Positions 7,934-16,640 of a stretch of DNA of 64,000 bases are shown here, piece by piece. The position numbers were made by a program, and so were the translations under genes. Below the pieces are notes generated by a model. The model was not told the DNA's origin and did no database searches. It worked only from the letters and a program-made list of their open reading frames with translations. This stretch comes from Rhizobium sp. R711 (GTDB taxonomy: Bacteria; Pseudomonadota; Alphaproteobacteria; Rhizobiales; Rhizobiaceae): NCBI RefSeq assembly GCF_002211365.1, contig NZ_LOKZ01000013.1, positions 26,662-90,661 of the forward strand, given 5' to 3'. The stretch's first letter is position 1, and each line of letters opens with the position of its first letter.

Positions 7934-9055
7934 TTACTTCTCGGTCTTTTCGGTTTGCGGCATGCGCTGAGAGCGTTCACTTGGGCTGTGTTTTTCCTGC
8001 GAACCGATCCGTTCAGCAAGACGATCGAGCGTGCGGCGCATTGCCTTCGTTTCGTCCTGTTGCGCCTCGATCCAGTCGCGCAGCATCTGCTGCTCGTTGC
8101 GCATATTCTTGACCAGACCCTGAATACCTTCGGCAAGGTTCGCCATCGCCGCGACCGATCTCTGGGTGCCGCCGCTGCCCTCTTCAGAGATCCGCCGCAT
8201 GTATTCCGAGAGCGCCCGAACGTCATCCGGCGAGACCGCCGAGTTTGCGCTGATCGAAGGCATGGCAATATCGGAGCCTACGTCGGTCACCGACGAAAGC
8301 CAGTTTTCCAGCTCCATGTAGAACCGATTCTGGGCGCGGCCCGCCTGCAGGTCAAGGAAGCCGAGAATGAGCGAGCCGGACAGACCGAGCAGCGACGACG
8401 AGAAGGCCTGGCCCATGCCCGAAAGCGGCGTCGAAAGCCCTTCCTTCAGCGCACCTAGAACATCCGTCGAACCATTTGATCCCGCATCGAGCGACTGGAT
8501 CACCGAACTGATCGAGCCGATCGTGCCGATAAGGCCCCAGAAAGTGCCGAGCAGACCGAGAAAGACGAGAAGGCCGATGAGATAGCGTGAGACGTCGCGC
8601 GATTCATCGAGGCGGTTGGCAATCGAGTCGAGAATGGAGCGAAACGCCGCGGTCGAAATTCCTGCCGTGGCACTGCGGCTGCCGATCAGCGTCCGCATCG
8701 GGGCAAGCAACCTGGGATTGCGGCCAACCTTGTCGGCGCTACCCGCGGCGCGGAAGGAATTGAACCACCGCACTTCCGGCCGCAGCGACAGCACATGGCT
8801 GAACACGAGGATGATACCAACGGCCAGCACGCCAAGGATCAAACCGTTAAGGCCCGGATTATGCATGAAGGCAGTTTGTGTCTGCCGGAAAAGAATGGCG
8901 GCAATGAACCCGACGATGATCAGAAACAGCACCATCGTCCAAAGGAACGGCATCGGACTGGAAAGTTTATAGCTGTAGTTGCCCGTGGTTTTTTCGGTCG
9001 AGCCGAACTCCGCCACATTCACATTTTCCATAGGTTCCGCAGCCTCCGGATTCAT
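7934..9055 (-). CDS. MotA/TolQ/ExbB-type proton channel protein
   Basis: 373 residues with four predicted helices, at about 35-57, 70-92, 160-182 and 205-235. The segment FLGLLGTFWGLIGTIGSISS and the later GLSTPLSGMGQAFSSSLLGL are the conserved core of the MotA/TolQ/ExbB family. A cytoplasmic tail of about 120 residues follows the last helix. It heads a two-gene operon with the OmpA-domain protein at 6899-7930, so it most likely forms the membrane channel of a stator that converts proton flow into work on the cell wall or envelope. No tonB, tolA or flagellar genes are nearby. The start at 9055 is the longest plausible one. Confidence 0.88.
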   Translation of the reverse strand: MNPEAAEPMENVNVAEFGSTEKTTGNYSYKLSSPMPFLWTMVLFLIIVGFIAAILFRQTQTAFMHNPGLNGLILGVLAVGIILVFSHVLSLRPEVRWFNSFRAAGSADKVGRNPRLLAPMRTLIGSRSATAGISTAAFRSILDSIANRLDESRDVSRYLIGLLVFLGLLGTFWGLIGTIGSISSVIQSLDAGSNGSTDVLGALKEGLSTPLSGMGQAFSSSLLGLSGSLILGFLDLQAGRAQNRFYMELENWLSSVTDVGSDIAMPSISANSAVSPDDVRALSEYMRRISEEGSGGTQRSVAAMANLAEGIQGLVKNMRNEQQMLRDWIEAQQDETKAMRRTLDRLAERIGSQEKHSPSERSQRMPQTEKTEK

Positions 9056-9131
9056 TTCATCCGGAGACTAGAGCAACATTGTGCCGAATTGAAGTATGCG
9101 GAAACGAAAACCGTGTCTTTACAACAGCGAT

Positions 9132-9932
9132 TTACCGCGTTGGGACGGGACGCTTGGCAACCTCAAGCAATGCCTTCTGGATATATTCGTTGCCCGCAAC
9201 AACCGAACCGGTCTCGAGAACGGACGAACCGCCATCCCAATCGGAGACATAGCCGCCGGCTTCGCGGATCAGGAGGATGCCGGCCGCTATATCCCACGCA
9301 GACAGCCCGGTTTCCCAGTATCCATCGAACCGACCGGCGGCCACATAGGCGAGGTCAAGCGAAGCAGCGCCCATGCGGCGGATGCCGGCAACTTCACCCA
9401 TAACGTGCCGAAGCTCGACGAGGAACTTGCCGTGATTGCCGCGGCCGAGGTGCGGAACGCCACAGGCAACGACGGAGTCCGAAAGCACCCGGCGCGCACC
9501 AACACGCAGACGGCGGTCGTTCAGGAAGGCACCACCGCCACGTTCCGCGGTGTAAAGTTCATCCGTGGCCGGGTTGAAGACGACACCGGCGACGATCTCG
9601 TTGTTGCGCTCGAGCGCGATCGAGACCGCAAACATCGGAATGCCATGCAGGAAGTTGGTTGTGCCATCGAGCGGGTCGACGATCCAGCGATGCGCGCCGT
9701 CCGTGCCCTTGATTTCTTCGCTCTCCTCGCCGAGGAAGCCATACGTCGGACGAGCCTTCAGGAGCTCGTCCTTGACGATCTTTTCGGCCTTGCGGTCGGC
9801 ATTGGAAACGAAGTCGCCGGGGCCCTTCACCGAAACCTGCAGGTTCTGCACTTCCCCGAAATCACGCCCCAGCGACTTGCCTGCCTTGATGGCGGCCTGA
9901 ACCATGACATTGAGGAGAGCTGAACGAGCCAT
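9132..9932 (-). CDS. suhB: Inositol-1-monophosphatase family protein
   Basis: 266 residues with all metal-binding motifs of the family: GEESEE at 68-73, DPLDGTTNF at 86-94 and WDIAAG at 213-218. The enzyme hydrolyses inositol monophosphate and related sugar phosphates using magnesium. E. coli SuhB also acts in rRNA transcription antitermination, which may or may not apply here. A GGAAAAG site precedes the ATG at 9932. It is upstream of, and on the same strand as, the MotA-like gene, with 76 bases between them, so read-through is possible but not assured. Confidence 0.93.
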   Translation of the reverse strand: MARSALLNVMVQAAIKAGKSLGRDFGEVQNLQVSVKGPGDFVSNADRKAEKIVKDELLKARPTYGFLGEESEEIKGTDGAHRWIVDPLDGTTNFLHGIPMFAVSIALERNNEIVAGVVFNPATDELYTAERGGGAFLNDRRLRVGARRVLSDSVVACGVPHLGRGNHGKFLVELRHVMGEVAGIRRMGAASLDLAYVAAGRFDGYWETGLSAWDIAAGILLIREAGGYVSDWDGGSSVLETGSVVAGNEYIQKALLEVAKRPVPTR

Positions 9933-10279
9933 GTGAGCACTTTTCCTTGAGCGATAATACGGTACGCGCTGTCAGGGCAAAGTAGGTCCCTGATCGCCAG
10001 AGAAGGCAGCGCTCGATAAGATTGGCGGCCTCAAGACCACAAAATCGGGAAAATTTCAAGGGGAGACAGCAGAACCACTGGCTGCCCGGAAAAATGCAGG
10101 CGAAATTATTCTGGACAGATTGGTCTGGAATTGATCGACGGCGGCTATCTCGCCAAAGAACGAGGCCGGCCGCTTGCGCCGCCGGATCTTCAAAACCTCC
10201 GCTGGATGATCAGGACGGACGATGGCGCGACACGGTCGTCGAGACGACGAAGATCTCTTCGCCGACGCACTCTCCTAAA
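9933..10279. other. Intergenic region without a supported gene
   Basis: This 347-base stretch lies between the start of suhB and the end of the Sel1-repeat gene, both on the minus strand. It should contain the suhB promoter. Short open frames on the plus strand (for example 10022-10378) have no ribosome site, are rich in Arg and Ser, and overlap the end of the Sel1 gene, so I do not accept them. I see no clear terminator or repeat. Confidence 0.6.
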
Positions 10280-11362
10280 TCACTGGAGCCGGCGGAACTT
10301 GTTGGCCGCCTCGATCCCCGCCTTTTGCTGGTCTTCCTCGATGCCGAGATAGAAGTCTTCGAGCTCCGGGTCAGGTAGGCCGGCCCGACGCGACAGCACA
10401 TACCACTTCGCAGCCTCAACAGGATCTGGCTTGGTTCCGAGCGCGTTGATGTAGAGGTGTGCGAGCTTGTTTTGCGCAACCACGTTTCCACGATTGGCGG
10501 CGAGCCGCAACCACTGGAAACCCTTGACGAAATCGCGCGGCCCATTCTGGCCGTTGACGAGCCAGATACCAAGATCGACCTGAGCCGTGTCGTAGCCGGC
10601 ATGCGCAGCGCGTGCCATCCATTCGCGCGCCAACTGCTTCTTTTCCTCCGGCAGGTCAGGCAGCGAGGCATAAATTTCCGCCACCGCATACTGTGCGTCG
10701 GCGATGCCCTGTTCGGCAGCCTTCTCATAGTAAGGCAAGGCGAGCTTCAATCCCTTGTCGCCCGGATTGTCAGCCGTCAGGATCTGACCCCAGTTGAACT
10801 GCGCCGAGGGATTTCCAGCCTCAGCCGCCTTGTGCATGTATTCGTCGGCCTTGGCCTTGTCGCGCGTGACAGACCGTCCCTCGATCAGCATCAGCGAATA
10901 TTTGAACATCGCCGCGGCATCACCACCTTCGGCGCCCTTGCTGTACCAGAAGGCGGCGTTCTTCATATCGCGCTTGACGCCCAGCCCGTCCGCCAGGAGT
11001 TCGCCCATCAGCGTCTGCGCGGCCGGATCACCAAGCTGCGCACGGGGCAGAGCCTTTTCCATCGCGGTCAGATAGTAGCCGCGCTGATAGGCGCCGTAGG
11101 CTTCGTCGACCGGCCCCTTGTAGTCCTTTTCCGGCGGCAGATCCGGCAGTTTCGCCCCCATACGGTCGAAGACCCCGACGCCCGTCGACGGTCCCGTGCC
11201 ATCTGCCTGCGGCCGTCCTGTTTTCAGCGTCTCCGGGGCGCTCGCGAGCGGTCGTGTCACGACGTTATCGACCACCTGGGCAGAAACGCCATGCGTCAGC
11301 CCGACCAGAACGGTGACGGCAAAGGCAGTTGAGAGGCGCAAAGTACAGGACAGCATCGGCAT
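10280..11362 (-). CDS. Secreted Sel1-repeat (TPR-like) protein
   Basis: 360 residues when started at the ATG at 11362, which gives a signal peptide, MPMLSCTLRLSTAFAVTVLV, with likely cleavage after VSAQ. A longer frame to 11464 would put charged residues before the signal and is not preferred. From about residue 70 there are repeated Sel1 units such as GDPAAQTLMGELLADGLGV and GNPSAQFNWGQIL. Sel1 repeats form a protein-binding solenoid; in rhizobia some secreted members affect exopolysaccharide or signalling, but no such role can be assigned here. It starts 10 bases after the ThiE-like gene, so the two are probably co-transcribed. Confidence 0.87.
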   Translation of the reverse strand: MPMLSCTLRLSTAFAVTVLVGLTHGVSAQVVDNVVTRPLASAPETLKTGRPQADGTGPSTGVGVFDRMGAKLPDLPPEKDYKGPVDEAYGAYQRGYYLTAMEKALPRAQLGDPAAQTLMGELLADGLGVKRDMKNAAFWYSKGAEGGDAAAMFKYSLMLIEGRSVTRDKAKADEYMHKAAEAGNPSAQFNWGQILTADNPGDKGLKLALPYYEKAAEQGIADAQYAVAEIYASLPDLPEEKKQLAREWMARAAHAGYDTAQVDLGIWLVNGQNGPRDFVKGFQWLRLAANRGNVVAQNKLAHLYINALGTKPDPVEAAKWYVLSRRAGLPDPELEDFYLGIEEDQQKAGIEAANKFRRLQ

Positions 11363-11372
11363 GAGCGCGATA

Positions 11373-12026
11373 TCAATCCTCAAACCGTGGCGCTTTTTCG
11401 TCCAAGAGCGCATTGACCTCGGCGACGACGGATGGCGCACGGCCGGCGTCCGTGAAAACCGCAAGCCGCAGCGCGACGAACTCCGCGCCAGTCTCTGCCA
11501 CCGCCAGCGCGGAAGCCGGATCTGTACCGCCCATGACGATACAGGGAATCTCGATCATCGAAGCCCACCATTCCCCGAGCGCCAGGTTCTTGGGATGTGC
11601 TTCCGGCTTGATGTCACCATCGAGCTTGCCGAAGAAGATATAGTCCGGTCGCTCCTCGCCGATCTCCAGCGCATGGTGCCGGTCGGCGGCATTGCCGCCA
11701 CCGACGATCAGCTTGTCGGCATATTTGTCGATAGCGTCGGAGATTTCACTGGCCGGACCGGTCAGATGCAAGCCGTCCGCCTTCGTGCGCCCAACGACGC
11801 GACTGTCGCCCGCAAGCAGTGCGGCTGCTCCCGAGTCCTGAATAATCGGAACCAGCTTCTCGGCGTGCTTTTGAAACTCGCCATCGTTGAGGCCGTATTG
11901 CGGCACGATCACAGAGGCGACGTCACCGCCCTTCAAGGCATCGCCGACGACCTTTGCCTGCTCATCGGCATCGGCAAGGTCGGGAGCAATCAAAACTAGG
12001 CGGCAGCGGTTTTCCGGTTCGGTCAT
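11373..12026 (-). CDS. Thiamine-phosphate synthase-like protein (ThiE/TenI family)
   Basis: 217 residues. The fold pattern and motifs of the ThiE/TenI TIM barrel are visible: a phosphate-binding C-terminal strand (IPCIVMGGTDPASALAV), a central ADGLHLTG segment, and RPDYIFFGKLDG where ThiE has its GP-F segment. True ThiE joins the pyrimidine and thiazole halves of thiamine. The sequence diverges from canonical ThiE, and no other thi genes or TPP riboswitch are nearby, so this may be the alternative ThiE-like paralogue found in rhizobia. A GGAAAGAG site precedes ATG 12026. A Sel1-repeat gene follows in the same operon. Confidence 0.8.
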   Translation of the reverse strand: MTEPENRCRLVLIAPDLADADEQAKVVGDALKGGDVASVIVPQYGLNDGEFQKHAEKLVPIIQDSGAAALLAGDSRVVGRTKADGLHLTGPASEISDAIDKYADKLIVGGGNAADRHHALEIGEERPDYIFFGKLDGDIKPEAHPKNLALGEWWASMIEIPCIVMGGTDPASALAVAETGAEFVALRLAVFTDAGRAPSVVAEVNALLDEKAPRFED

Positions 12027-12134
12027 GAACTCTTTCCATTTACAGCGGAACAGGCCGTTTCAGGGCCGATCTGCACTCGTCCTGTGTGAGTAATTCCGTT
12101 AGACGGGGCTGGCAAGGGGAGGATTTTCAAAAGC

Positions 12135-12899
12135 ATGCCGATGGACCTGTCATTTTATTACGCCGCCGTTCCGGCCGTCATCCTGGTCGGACTTGCGAAA
12201 GGCGGCATGGGCGATGCGCTGTCGCTGATCGGGCTGCCCTTTCTCGCTCTCGTCGTCTCGCCCGTTCAGGCGGCCGCGATCCTGCTGCCGATCCTCATCT
12301 TCATGGACATGATCTCGCTCGTGATCTGGCGGAAGCACGGCGACTGGACAACGCTGAAGATCGTACTGCCGGGCGCTCTGTTCGGCATCGCGCTCGGTTG
12401 GGCGACCTCGGCGCTGGTTCCGGGAAATGTGCTTCGCGTCGTCATCGGCGTCGTCACCATCCTCTTTTGCCTTCGCTACTTCTGGAACAACTTCGGCCCC
12501 GCAGCCGGAAAGCACACGCCGCCTCAAGGCCAGCGGCCACTGCTTGCGACAATTTGGGGAAGCCTGTCCGGCTATGGTAGCTTCGTCGCGCATGCCGGCG
12601 GAGCACCTTTCCAGATTTATGCTTTGCCGCTGCAGATGCCGCCGCGAGAATATACCGGCACCAGCGTCCGCTTCTTCGCGATCCTCAATGCCGTCAAGCT
12701 CATACCCTACTTCGCGCTTGGCCAGCTCGACACGCAAAACCTCGCCACCTCGGCCACGCTGCTGCCTTTTGCGCCGCTTGCGACAATTGCCGGCGCCTGG
12801 TGCGTGCGCCGCATGAAGCCCGCGATCTTCTATCCTTTCATGTACGGCATGGCGCTCATTGCCGCCGTGTTGATCGCGAAGGAGGGCTTGGGTTTCTGA
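12135..12899 (+). CDS. TauE/SafE (TSUP) family permease
   Basis: 254 residues, almost entirely hydrophobic, with about eight helices. The family signature VILVGLAKGGMGDALSLIG occurs in the first helix pair, and its counterpart SLSGYGSFVAHAGGAPFQIY at about 144-163 marks the second half of the internal duplication. TauE/SafE proteins move sulfur-containing or other organic anions (sulfite, sulfoacetate, sulfolactate) across the inner membrane; the substrate is unknown here. An AGGGGAGGA site lies 11-12 bases before ATG 12135, and a second in-frame ATG at 12141 is possible. It is divergent from the ThiE-like gene. Confidence 0.9.
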   Translation: MPMDLSFYYAAVPAVILVGLAKGGMGDALSLIGLPFLALVVSPVQAAAILLPILIFMDMISLVIWRKHGDWTTLKIVLPGALFGIALGWATSALVPGNVLRVVIGVVTILFCLRYFWNNFGPAAGKHTPPQGQRPLLATIWGSLSGYGSFVAHAGGAPFQIYALPLQMPPREYTGTSVRFFAILNAVKLIPYFALGQLDTQNLATSATLLPFAPLATIAGAWCVRRMKPAIFYPFMYGMALIAAVLIAKEGLGF

Positions 12900-12967
12900 C
12901 AATTTTGGGTTTCGTTGCGCCGCACAATTTCCTTGCCCGATTGCGCCGTTTGACGTAGCTTTTCGCC

Positions 12968-13228
12968 ATGTCGAACACGGATCCCTTCGCCGCGATAGCC
13001 GATCCTCACCGGCGCTTCCTGCTGGAGGAACTTCGACGCGCGCCGAAGACCGTGAACGAGCTTGCCGAGGGCCTCCCCATCAGCCGCCCCGCCGTTTCCC
13101 AGCACCTCAAGGCGCTGCTGGATTGCAACCTGGTTTCCGTCACCGCAGAGGGCACGCGGCGCATCTACGCGGTCAACAATCGCGGCTTCGACAGACTCAA
13201 TCTTTGGCTCGATCAGTTCTGGGCTTAG
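12968..13228 (+). CDS. ArsR-family transcriptional regulator
   Basis: 86 residues forming one winged helix-turn-helix: AIADPHRRFLLEELRRAPKT, then VNELAEGLPISRPAVSQHLK as the recognition unit, then a wing (GTRRIYAVN). No metal-binding ELCVCDL motif is present, so it is of the non-metal subgroup that often controls nearby membrane or activator genes. It lies 68 bases downstream of the TauE/SafE gene on the same strand. Its target is not evident. The ribosome site is weak. Confidence 0.9.
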   Translation: MSNTDPFAAIADPHRRFLLEELRRAPKTVNELAEGLPISRPAVSQHLKALLDCNLVSVTAEGTRRIYAVNNRGFDRLNLWLDQFWA

Positions 13229-13381
13229 CCCGACCGCTCAAATGAAAGACGCCGGCTCGCGACTTTCCGTCGGAACCGGCGCCATAATCGCCTGTCGAGC
13301 ACGAACTGGTCTAAGCTTTTGGTGAAATTGGGTTTCGCCCTCCTCGCCTAGGGCCGCGTTCGTTGATTTATTGCATCCCAC

Positions 13382-13555
13382 TCAATGGAAGGATGATTTT
13401 AGGCGCTCAATCTCGTCCTTGATCCGCAATTTTCTGCGTTTGCACTCAGCGACTTCATTATCGTTTCGGGAGGGGGATATCATAAGAGAATGCAACTCCT
13501 CCTCAAGAGCAACATGCTTTTTTTCGAGTGACTCAAGATGAGCTTGAACAGTCAT
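13382..13555 (-). CDS. DUF465 (YdcH-like) protein
   Basis: 57 residues: MTVQAHLESLEKKHVALEEE, then a short turn, then CKRRKLRIKDEIERLK. This is the helical hairpin of DUF465, whose function is unknown. The start at 13555 has a GGAAGG site upstream; an in-frame extension to 13672 lacks one. A second DUF465 gene lies divergently at 13779-13988, so the two may be a diverged pair under separate control from a shared 223-base region. Confidence 0.88.
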   Translation of the reverse strand: MTVQAHLESLEKKHVALEEELHSLMISPSRNDNEVAECKRRKLRIKDEIERLKSSFH

Positions 13556-13778
13556 TTGACCCTTCCTTCCTCTTACCTCTCCCCGGCCAACACCGCCGGA
13601 GATCCAAGGCGTCAACCCTCCAACTGTGACATATTTTTGAAGCCTTGTCGAAGGTGAAAACAAGGAGAACACATGGCAAAATCATGACGAACAGCCGCTA
13701 GCCGTTACCTCCAATTGGTGATAGGAGCTTGCGGAAATCATCGGCAGAACGGACGATGTCCGAAGACGGTTATGGGGA

Positions 13779-13988
13779 ATGCATATGGCCGATCAGGAAC
13801 AGGCGGAAATCAGGCTCATGGTCGCGAGACTGCGCCAGGAGCACGAGGATTACGATGCCGCCATCAACGCCATGATTGCCACCGGATGTGACGCATTGCG
13901 CATCCAGCGCATGAAAAAGAAGAAACTGGTCATCAAGGACAAGCTGACAAAGCTCGAAGACCAGATCATCCCTGATATCATCGCCTAA
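13779..13988 (+). CDS. DUF465 protein
   Basis: 69 residues with the DUF465 helical hairpin: [20 protein letters not shown], then [20 protein letters not shown]. The start is either ATG 13779 or ATG 13785. It ends 10 bases before purE, on the same strand, and so probably shares a promoter with the purine genes. No function is established for the family. Confidence 0.88.
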   Translation: MHMADQEQAEIRLMVARLRQEHEDYDAAINAMIATGCDALRIQRMKKKKLVIKDKLTKLEDQIIPDIIA

Positions 13989-13998
13989 AGGGAATGCC

Positions 13999-14499
13999 GT
14001 GACGATGACAGACAGACCACCCGTTGCCATCATCATGGGAAGCCAATCCGATTGGGAGACCATGAAGAACGCCGCCGACACGCTGGAGGCGCTCGAGATT
14101 CCCTATGACGCGCGCATCATATCGGCCCATCGCACGCCGGATCGCCTCGTAAACTTCGCCAAGACCGCCCGCGATGAAGGTTTCAAGGTGATCATTGCCG
14201 GCGCCGGTGGCGCGGCCCACCTGCCAGGCATGGCCGCCGCGATGACGCCGCTTCCGGTGTTTGGCGTCCCGGTTCAATCCAAGGCACTGTCAGGTCAGGA
14301 TAGTCTTCTTTCCATCGTCCAGATGCCGGGCGGCATTCCGGTCGGCACACTTGCCATCGGCAAGGCCGGCGCGATCAACGCCGCCCTTCTGGCAGCTGCA
14401 GTCCTGGCATTGTCGGACGAGGATATTGCCGAGCGGCTTGACGACTGGCGTGAGCGCCAGAGCGCAGCCGTTGCCGAATATCCGATGGACGACCTATGA
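13999..14499 (+). CDS. purE: N5-carboxyaminoimidazole ribonucleotide mutase
   Basis: 166 residues. The class I PurE motifs are intact: [10 protein letters not shown] near 14-23, ISAHRTPDR near 41-49 with the catalytic His, and [16 protein letters not shown] near 68-83. The enzyme rearranges N5-CAIR to CAIR in purine synthesis, acting after PurK. The start is GTG 13999, with an AAAGGGA site; ATG 14005 is an alternative giving 164 residues. The gene overlaps purK by 4 bases. Confidence 0.97.
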   Translation: MTMTDRPPVAIIMGSQSDWETMKNAADTLEALEIPYDARIISAHRTPDRLVNFAKTARDEGFKVIIAGAGGAAHLPGMAAAMTPLPVFGVPVQSKALSGQDSLLSIVQMPGGIPVGTLAIGKAGAINAALLAAAVLALSDEDIAERLDDWRERQSAAVAEYPMDDL

Positions 14500-15575
14500 C
14501 TGTAACAACAATCGGCATCATCGGCGGCGGCCAGCTTGGCCGCATGCTTGCCATGGCCGCTGCACGGCTGAACTTCCGAGCCGTCATCTTGGAACCGCAG
14601 GCCGACTGTCCGGCCGCGCAGGTCGCCAACCAGCAGATCGTGGCGGCATACGACGATCCGGCCGCGCTCGCAGAGCTCGCGAATATCTGCGACATCGTCA
14701 CCTATGAGTTCGAAAACGTCCCGGTCACAGCCGCCGAGGCGCTTGCGAGCCATGTACCCGTCTATCCGCCACCGAAGGCACTCGAGGCTGCGCAGGATCG
14801 GCTTGTCGAAAAGCGCTTTATCAATGGATGCGGCGTTCCGACGGCCCGCTTCCATGCCGTCGACAACCAGGCCGACCTCGAGGCAGCATTGCAGGATTTC
14901 GGCGGCCGCGGCGTCCTGAAGACTCGCCGCCTCGGCTATGATGGCAAAGGACAACGAGTGTTTCGCTCCAGTGCCGACAAGCCGGATGGCGCCTTTGCAG
15001 CGCTCGGTGAGGTCCCCCTGATTCTCGAGAGCTTCGTGCCCTTTGAGCGCGAGATCTCCATCATTGCAGCGCGCGCAACGGACGGCACTGTCGTCTGTTA
15101 CGACCCTGCTGAAAACGTTCACCGCGACGGCATCTTGCACACGTCGACTGTACCTGCCTCGATTTCAGCGGAGACGGCAGCGGGGGCGCGTGAAAGCGCC
15201 GAGAAGATATTGGCTGCGCTTGGCTATGTCGGCGTCATCGGCATCGAATTCTTCGTACTCGCCGACGGCAGCCTGATCGCCAATGAAATGGCGCCGCGTG
15301 TCCACAACTCCGGCCACTGGACCGAGGCCGCCTGCGTGATCTCGCAGTTCGAGCAGCATACCCGCGCTGTTGCCGGCCTGCCACTCGGCAATGCCGACCG
15401 CCATTCGAACTGCGTGATGCAGAACCTGATTGGCGACGATATCCTGGCGCTCCCGGACTGGCTGCGGCGAGCGGACACGCTGGTTCATCTCTATGGCAAG
15501 ACGGAATCTCGTCCCGGCCGGAAGATGGGACACGTCACGACGTTGACCACGAAATTGCCGGTTTTTCCCGGATAA
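14496..15575 (+). CDS. purK: N5-carboxyaminoimidazole ribonucleotide synthase
   Basis: 359 residues of the ATP-grasp superfamily. The N-terminus [17 protein letters not shown] is the PurK biotin-carboxylase-like domain, and the middle has [15 protein letters not shown]. The late segment [21 protein letters not shown] (about 252-272) supplies the metal-binding residues and ends in the PurK-specific APRVHNSGH motif. It carboxylates AIR with bicarbonate and ATP. The ATGA overlap with purE indicates translational coupling. Confidence 0.97.
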   Translation: MTVTTIGIIGGGQLGRMLAMAAARLNFRAVILEPQADCPAAQVANQQIVAAYDDPAALAELANICDIVTYEFENVPVTAAEALASHVPVYPPPKALEAAQDRLVEKRFINGCGVPTARFHAVDNQADLEAALQDFGGRGVLKTRRLGYDGKGQRVFRSSADKPDGAFAALGEVPLILESFVPFEREISIIAARATDGTVVCYDPAENVHRDGILHTSTVPASISAETAAGARESAEKILAALGYVGVIGIEFFVLADGSLIANEMAPRVHNSGHWTEAACVISQFEQHTRAVAGLPLGNADRHSNCVMQNLIGDDILALPDWLRRADTLVHLYGKTESRPGRKMGHVTTLTTKLPVFPG

Positions 15576-15612
15576 AAGCCGCTCCGGCCATGGGAAAAAC
15601 ACCGTCACGTGG

Positions 15613-15640
15613 TTGACACAGGCAAGTCGCCGGGTTATCT
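15613..15640 (+). promoter_or_regulatory. Candidate sigma-70-type promoter for rpmJ
   Basis: TTGACA at 15613-15618 and TTATCT at 15635-15640 are separated by 16 bases, a good match to the housekeeping promoter in rhizobia. It lies downstream of purK and about 100 bases before the L36 gene. The predicted transcript would begin just ahead of the hairpin at 15658. Confidence 0.5.
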
Positions 15641-15657
15641 GCACGCCCAACCTGAAG

Positions 15658-15679
15658 AGCGCGCCCCGAGCGCGCTTTT
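15658..15679 (+). terminator. Terminator-like hairpin between purK and rpmJ
   Basis: AGCGCGC (15658-15664) pairs with GCGCGCT (15670-15676) around a CCCGA loop and is followed by TTTT. It can end the purEK transcript. Because it lies downstream of the candidate rpmJ promoter it could also attenuate the rpmJ mRNA. Confidence 0.65.
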
Positions 15680-15737
15680 GAATGTAATAGATACGGGCGA
15701 ATGTGAATTCCCCCCTCAAACATCGCGGATCAAAACA

Positions 15738-15863
15738 ATGAAGATCAAGAATTCGCTCAAGTCGCTCAAGGCTCGTCACCGTGACAACCGCCTGGTTCGC
15801 CGCAAGGGCCGCATCTACATCATCAACAAGCTGAACCCGCGCTTCAAGGCTCGCCAGGGCTGA
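15738..15863 (+). CDS. rpmJ: 50S ribosomal protein L36, zinc-independent form
   Basis: 41 residues, [20 protein letters not shown] to NPRFKARQG, very basic. It lacks the CxxC...CxxxxH zinc ribbon of the classical L36 and so is the C-minus (YkgO-like) type. L36 helps organise 23S rRNA in the large subunit. The ATG at 15738 is chosen because the conserved L36 start falls there; the frame is open further upstream but without family similarity. Confidence 0.95.
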
Positions 15864-15906
15864 TATAGCGCGCCTGGACGGTTATTTTGTGCTCGTGCCT
15901 GTCCGG

Positions 15907-15924
15907 GGATTGCTTCGGCAATCG
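15907..15924 (+). other. UUCG-tetraloop hairpin downstream of rpmJ
   Basis: GATTGC and GCAATC form a perfect stem closed by TTCG (15908-15923). UUCG loops are exceptionally stable and common at RNA 3' ends. No T tract follows, so this may protect the rpmJ transcript or act as a weak terminator. Confidence 0.4.
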
Positions 15925-15962
15925 AATCAAATTGCTTTGATCTTCAGCGGTGGCGGGCTAAC

Positions 15963-16577
15963 ATGTCCGCCATGCGCTTTTTTGTTATGACCTGTGCGGC
16001 GCTGCCGCTGTCCCTCTTTCTGCTCGCTCCTGCTTTCCCCGCCACGGCCGCGGATAAGGACGTCATTGTCGAGCAACCGGACGCAAACCTCTCACCCAAG
16101 CAACACCTGGATCAGCTCTATGCGCAGCTGAAGCGCGAACGCGATCCGGACAAAGCGAGCGGTATCGCCAACGAGATTCGCGCCCAGTGGAACGACTCCG
16201 GCAGCGCGACCGTCAACCTCCTGATGCAATGGGCCGACAAGGCGATCGAGGAGAAGCGCACCGCTGCTGCCCTTGACTTCCTAGATCAGGCGATCGCCCT
16301 CAAGCCTGACTACGCCGAAAGCTGGAACCGCCGGGCAACGCTCAACTACGCCAATGACAACTATCGCAAGTCGATGTCCGACATCGAGCATGTACTCGAC
16401 ATTGAGCCACGCCATTTCGGCGCGCTTTCCGGCATGGCCGCCATCCTCACCGAGACGGGCAACGACCAGCTGGCCCTGAAAGCCTGGGAACGTTTCCTCG
16501 AGATCTACCCGGCCAATCGTAGCGCCCAGGAGCAGATGAACACGCTCTCCGAAAAGCTGGCTGGCAGCCGCACCTGA
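15963..16577 (+). CDS. Secreted TPR-repeat protein
   Basis: 204 residues. A signal peptide (MRFFVMTCAALPLSLFLLAP, cleavage likely after ATAA) is followed by at least two TPR units near residues 75-185, including ALDFLDQAIALKPDYAESWN and ALKAWERFLEIYPANRSAQE. TPR units mediate protein-protein contacts. No enzyme domain is present, so a periplasmic scaffold or assembly role is likely but unspecified. ATG 15963 or the in-frame ATG at 15972 may be the start. Confidence 0.85.
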   Translation: MSAMRFFVMTCAALPLSLFLLAPAFPATAADKDVIVEQPDANLSPKQHLDQLYAQLKRERDPDKASGIANEIRAQWNDSGSATVNLLMQWADKAIEEKRTAAALDFLDQAIALKPDYAESWNRRATLNYANDNYRKSMSDIEHVLDIEPRHFGALSGMAAILTETGNDQLALKAWERFLEIYPANRSAQEQMNTLSEKLAGSRT

Positions 16578-16640
16578 TCTTGACGGTGAACCGCGAGACC
16601 CAATCTTACGTGTTGGTCACGTGAGTCAACAGATATAGCC

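Noticed and set aside
6899..9055. Zorya anti-phage system
   Set aside because: Only ZorA/ZorB-like domains are present. No ZorC, ZorD or ZorE homologue is adjacent, and suhB and other housekeeping genes flank the pair.
10022..10378. Possible small gene between suhB and the Sel1-repeat gene
   Set aside because: Arg/Ser-rich translation, no ribosome site, and overlap with the end of the Sel1 gene.
11373..12134. TPP riboswitch for the ThiE-like gene
   Set aside because: The 108-base spacer upstream of 12026 has no CTGAGA or other TPP aptamer core.
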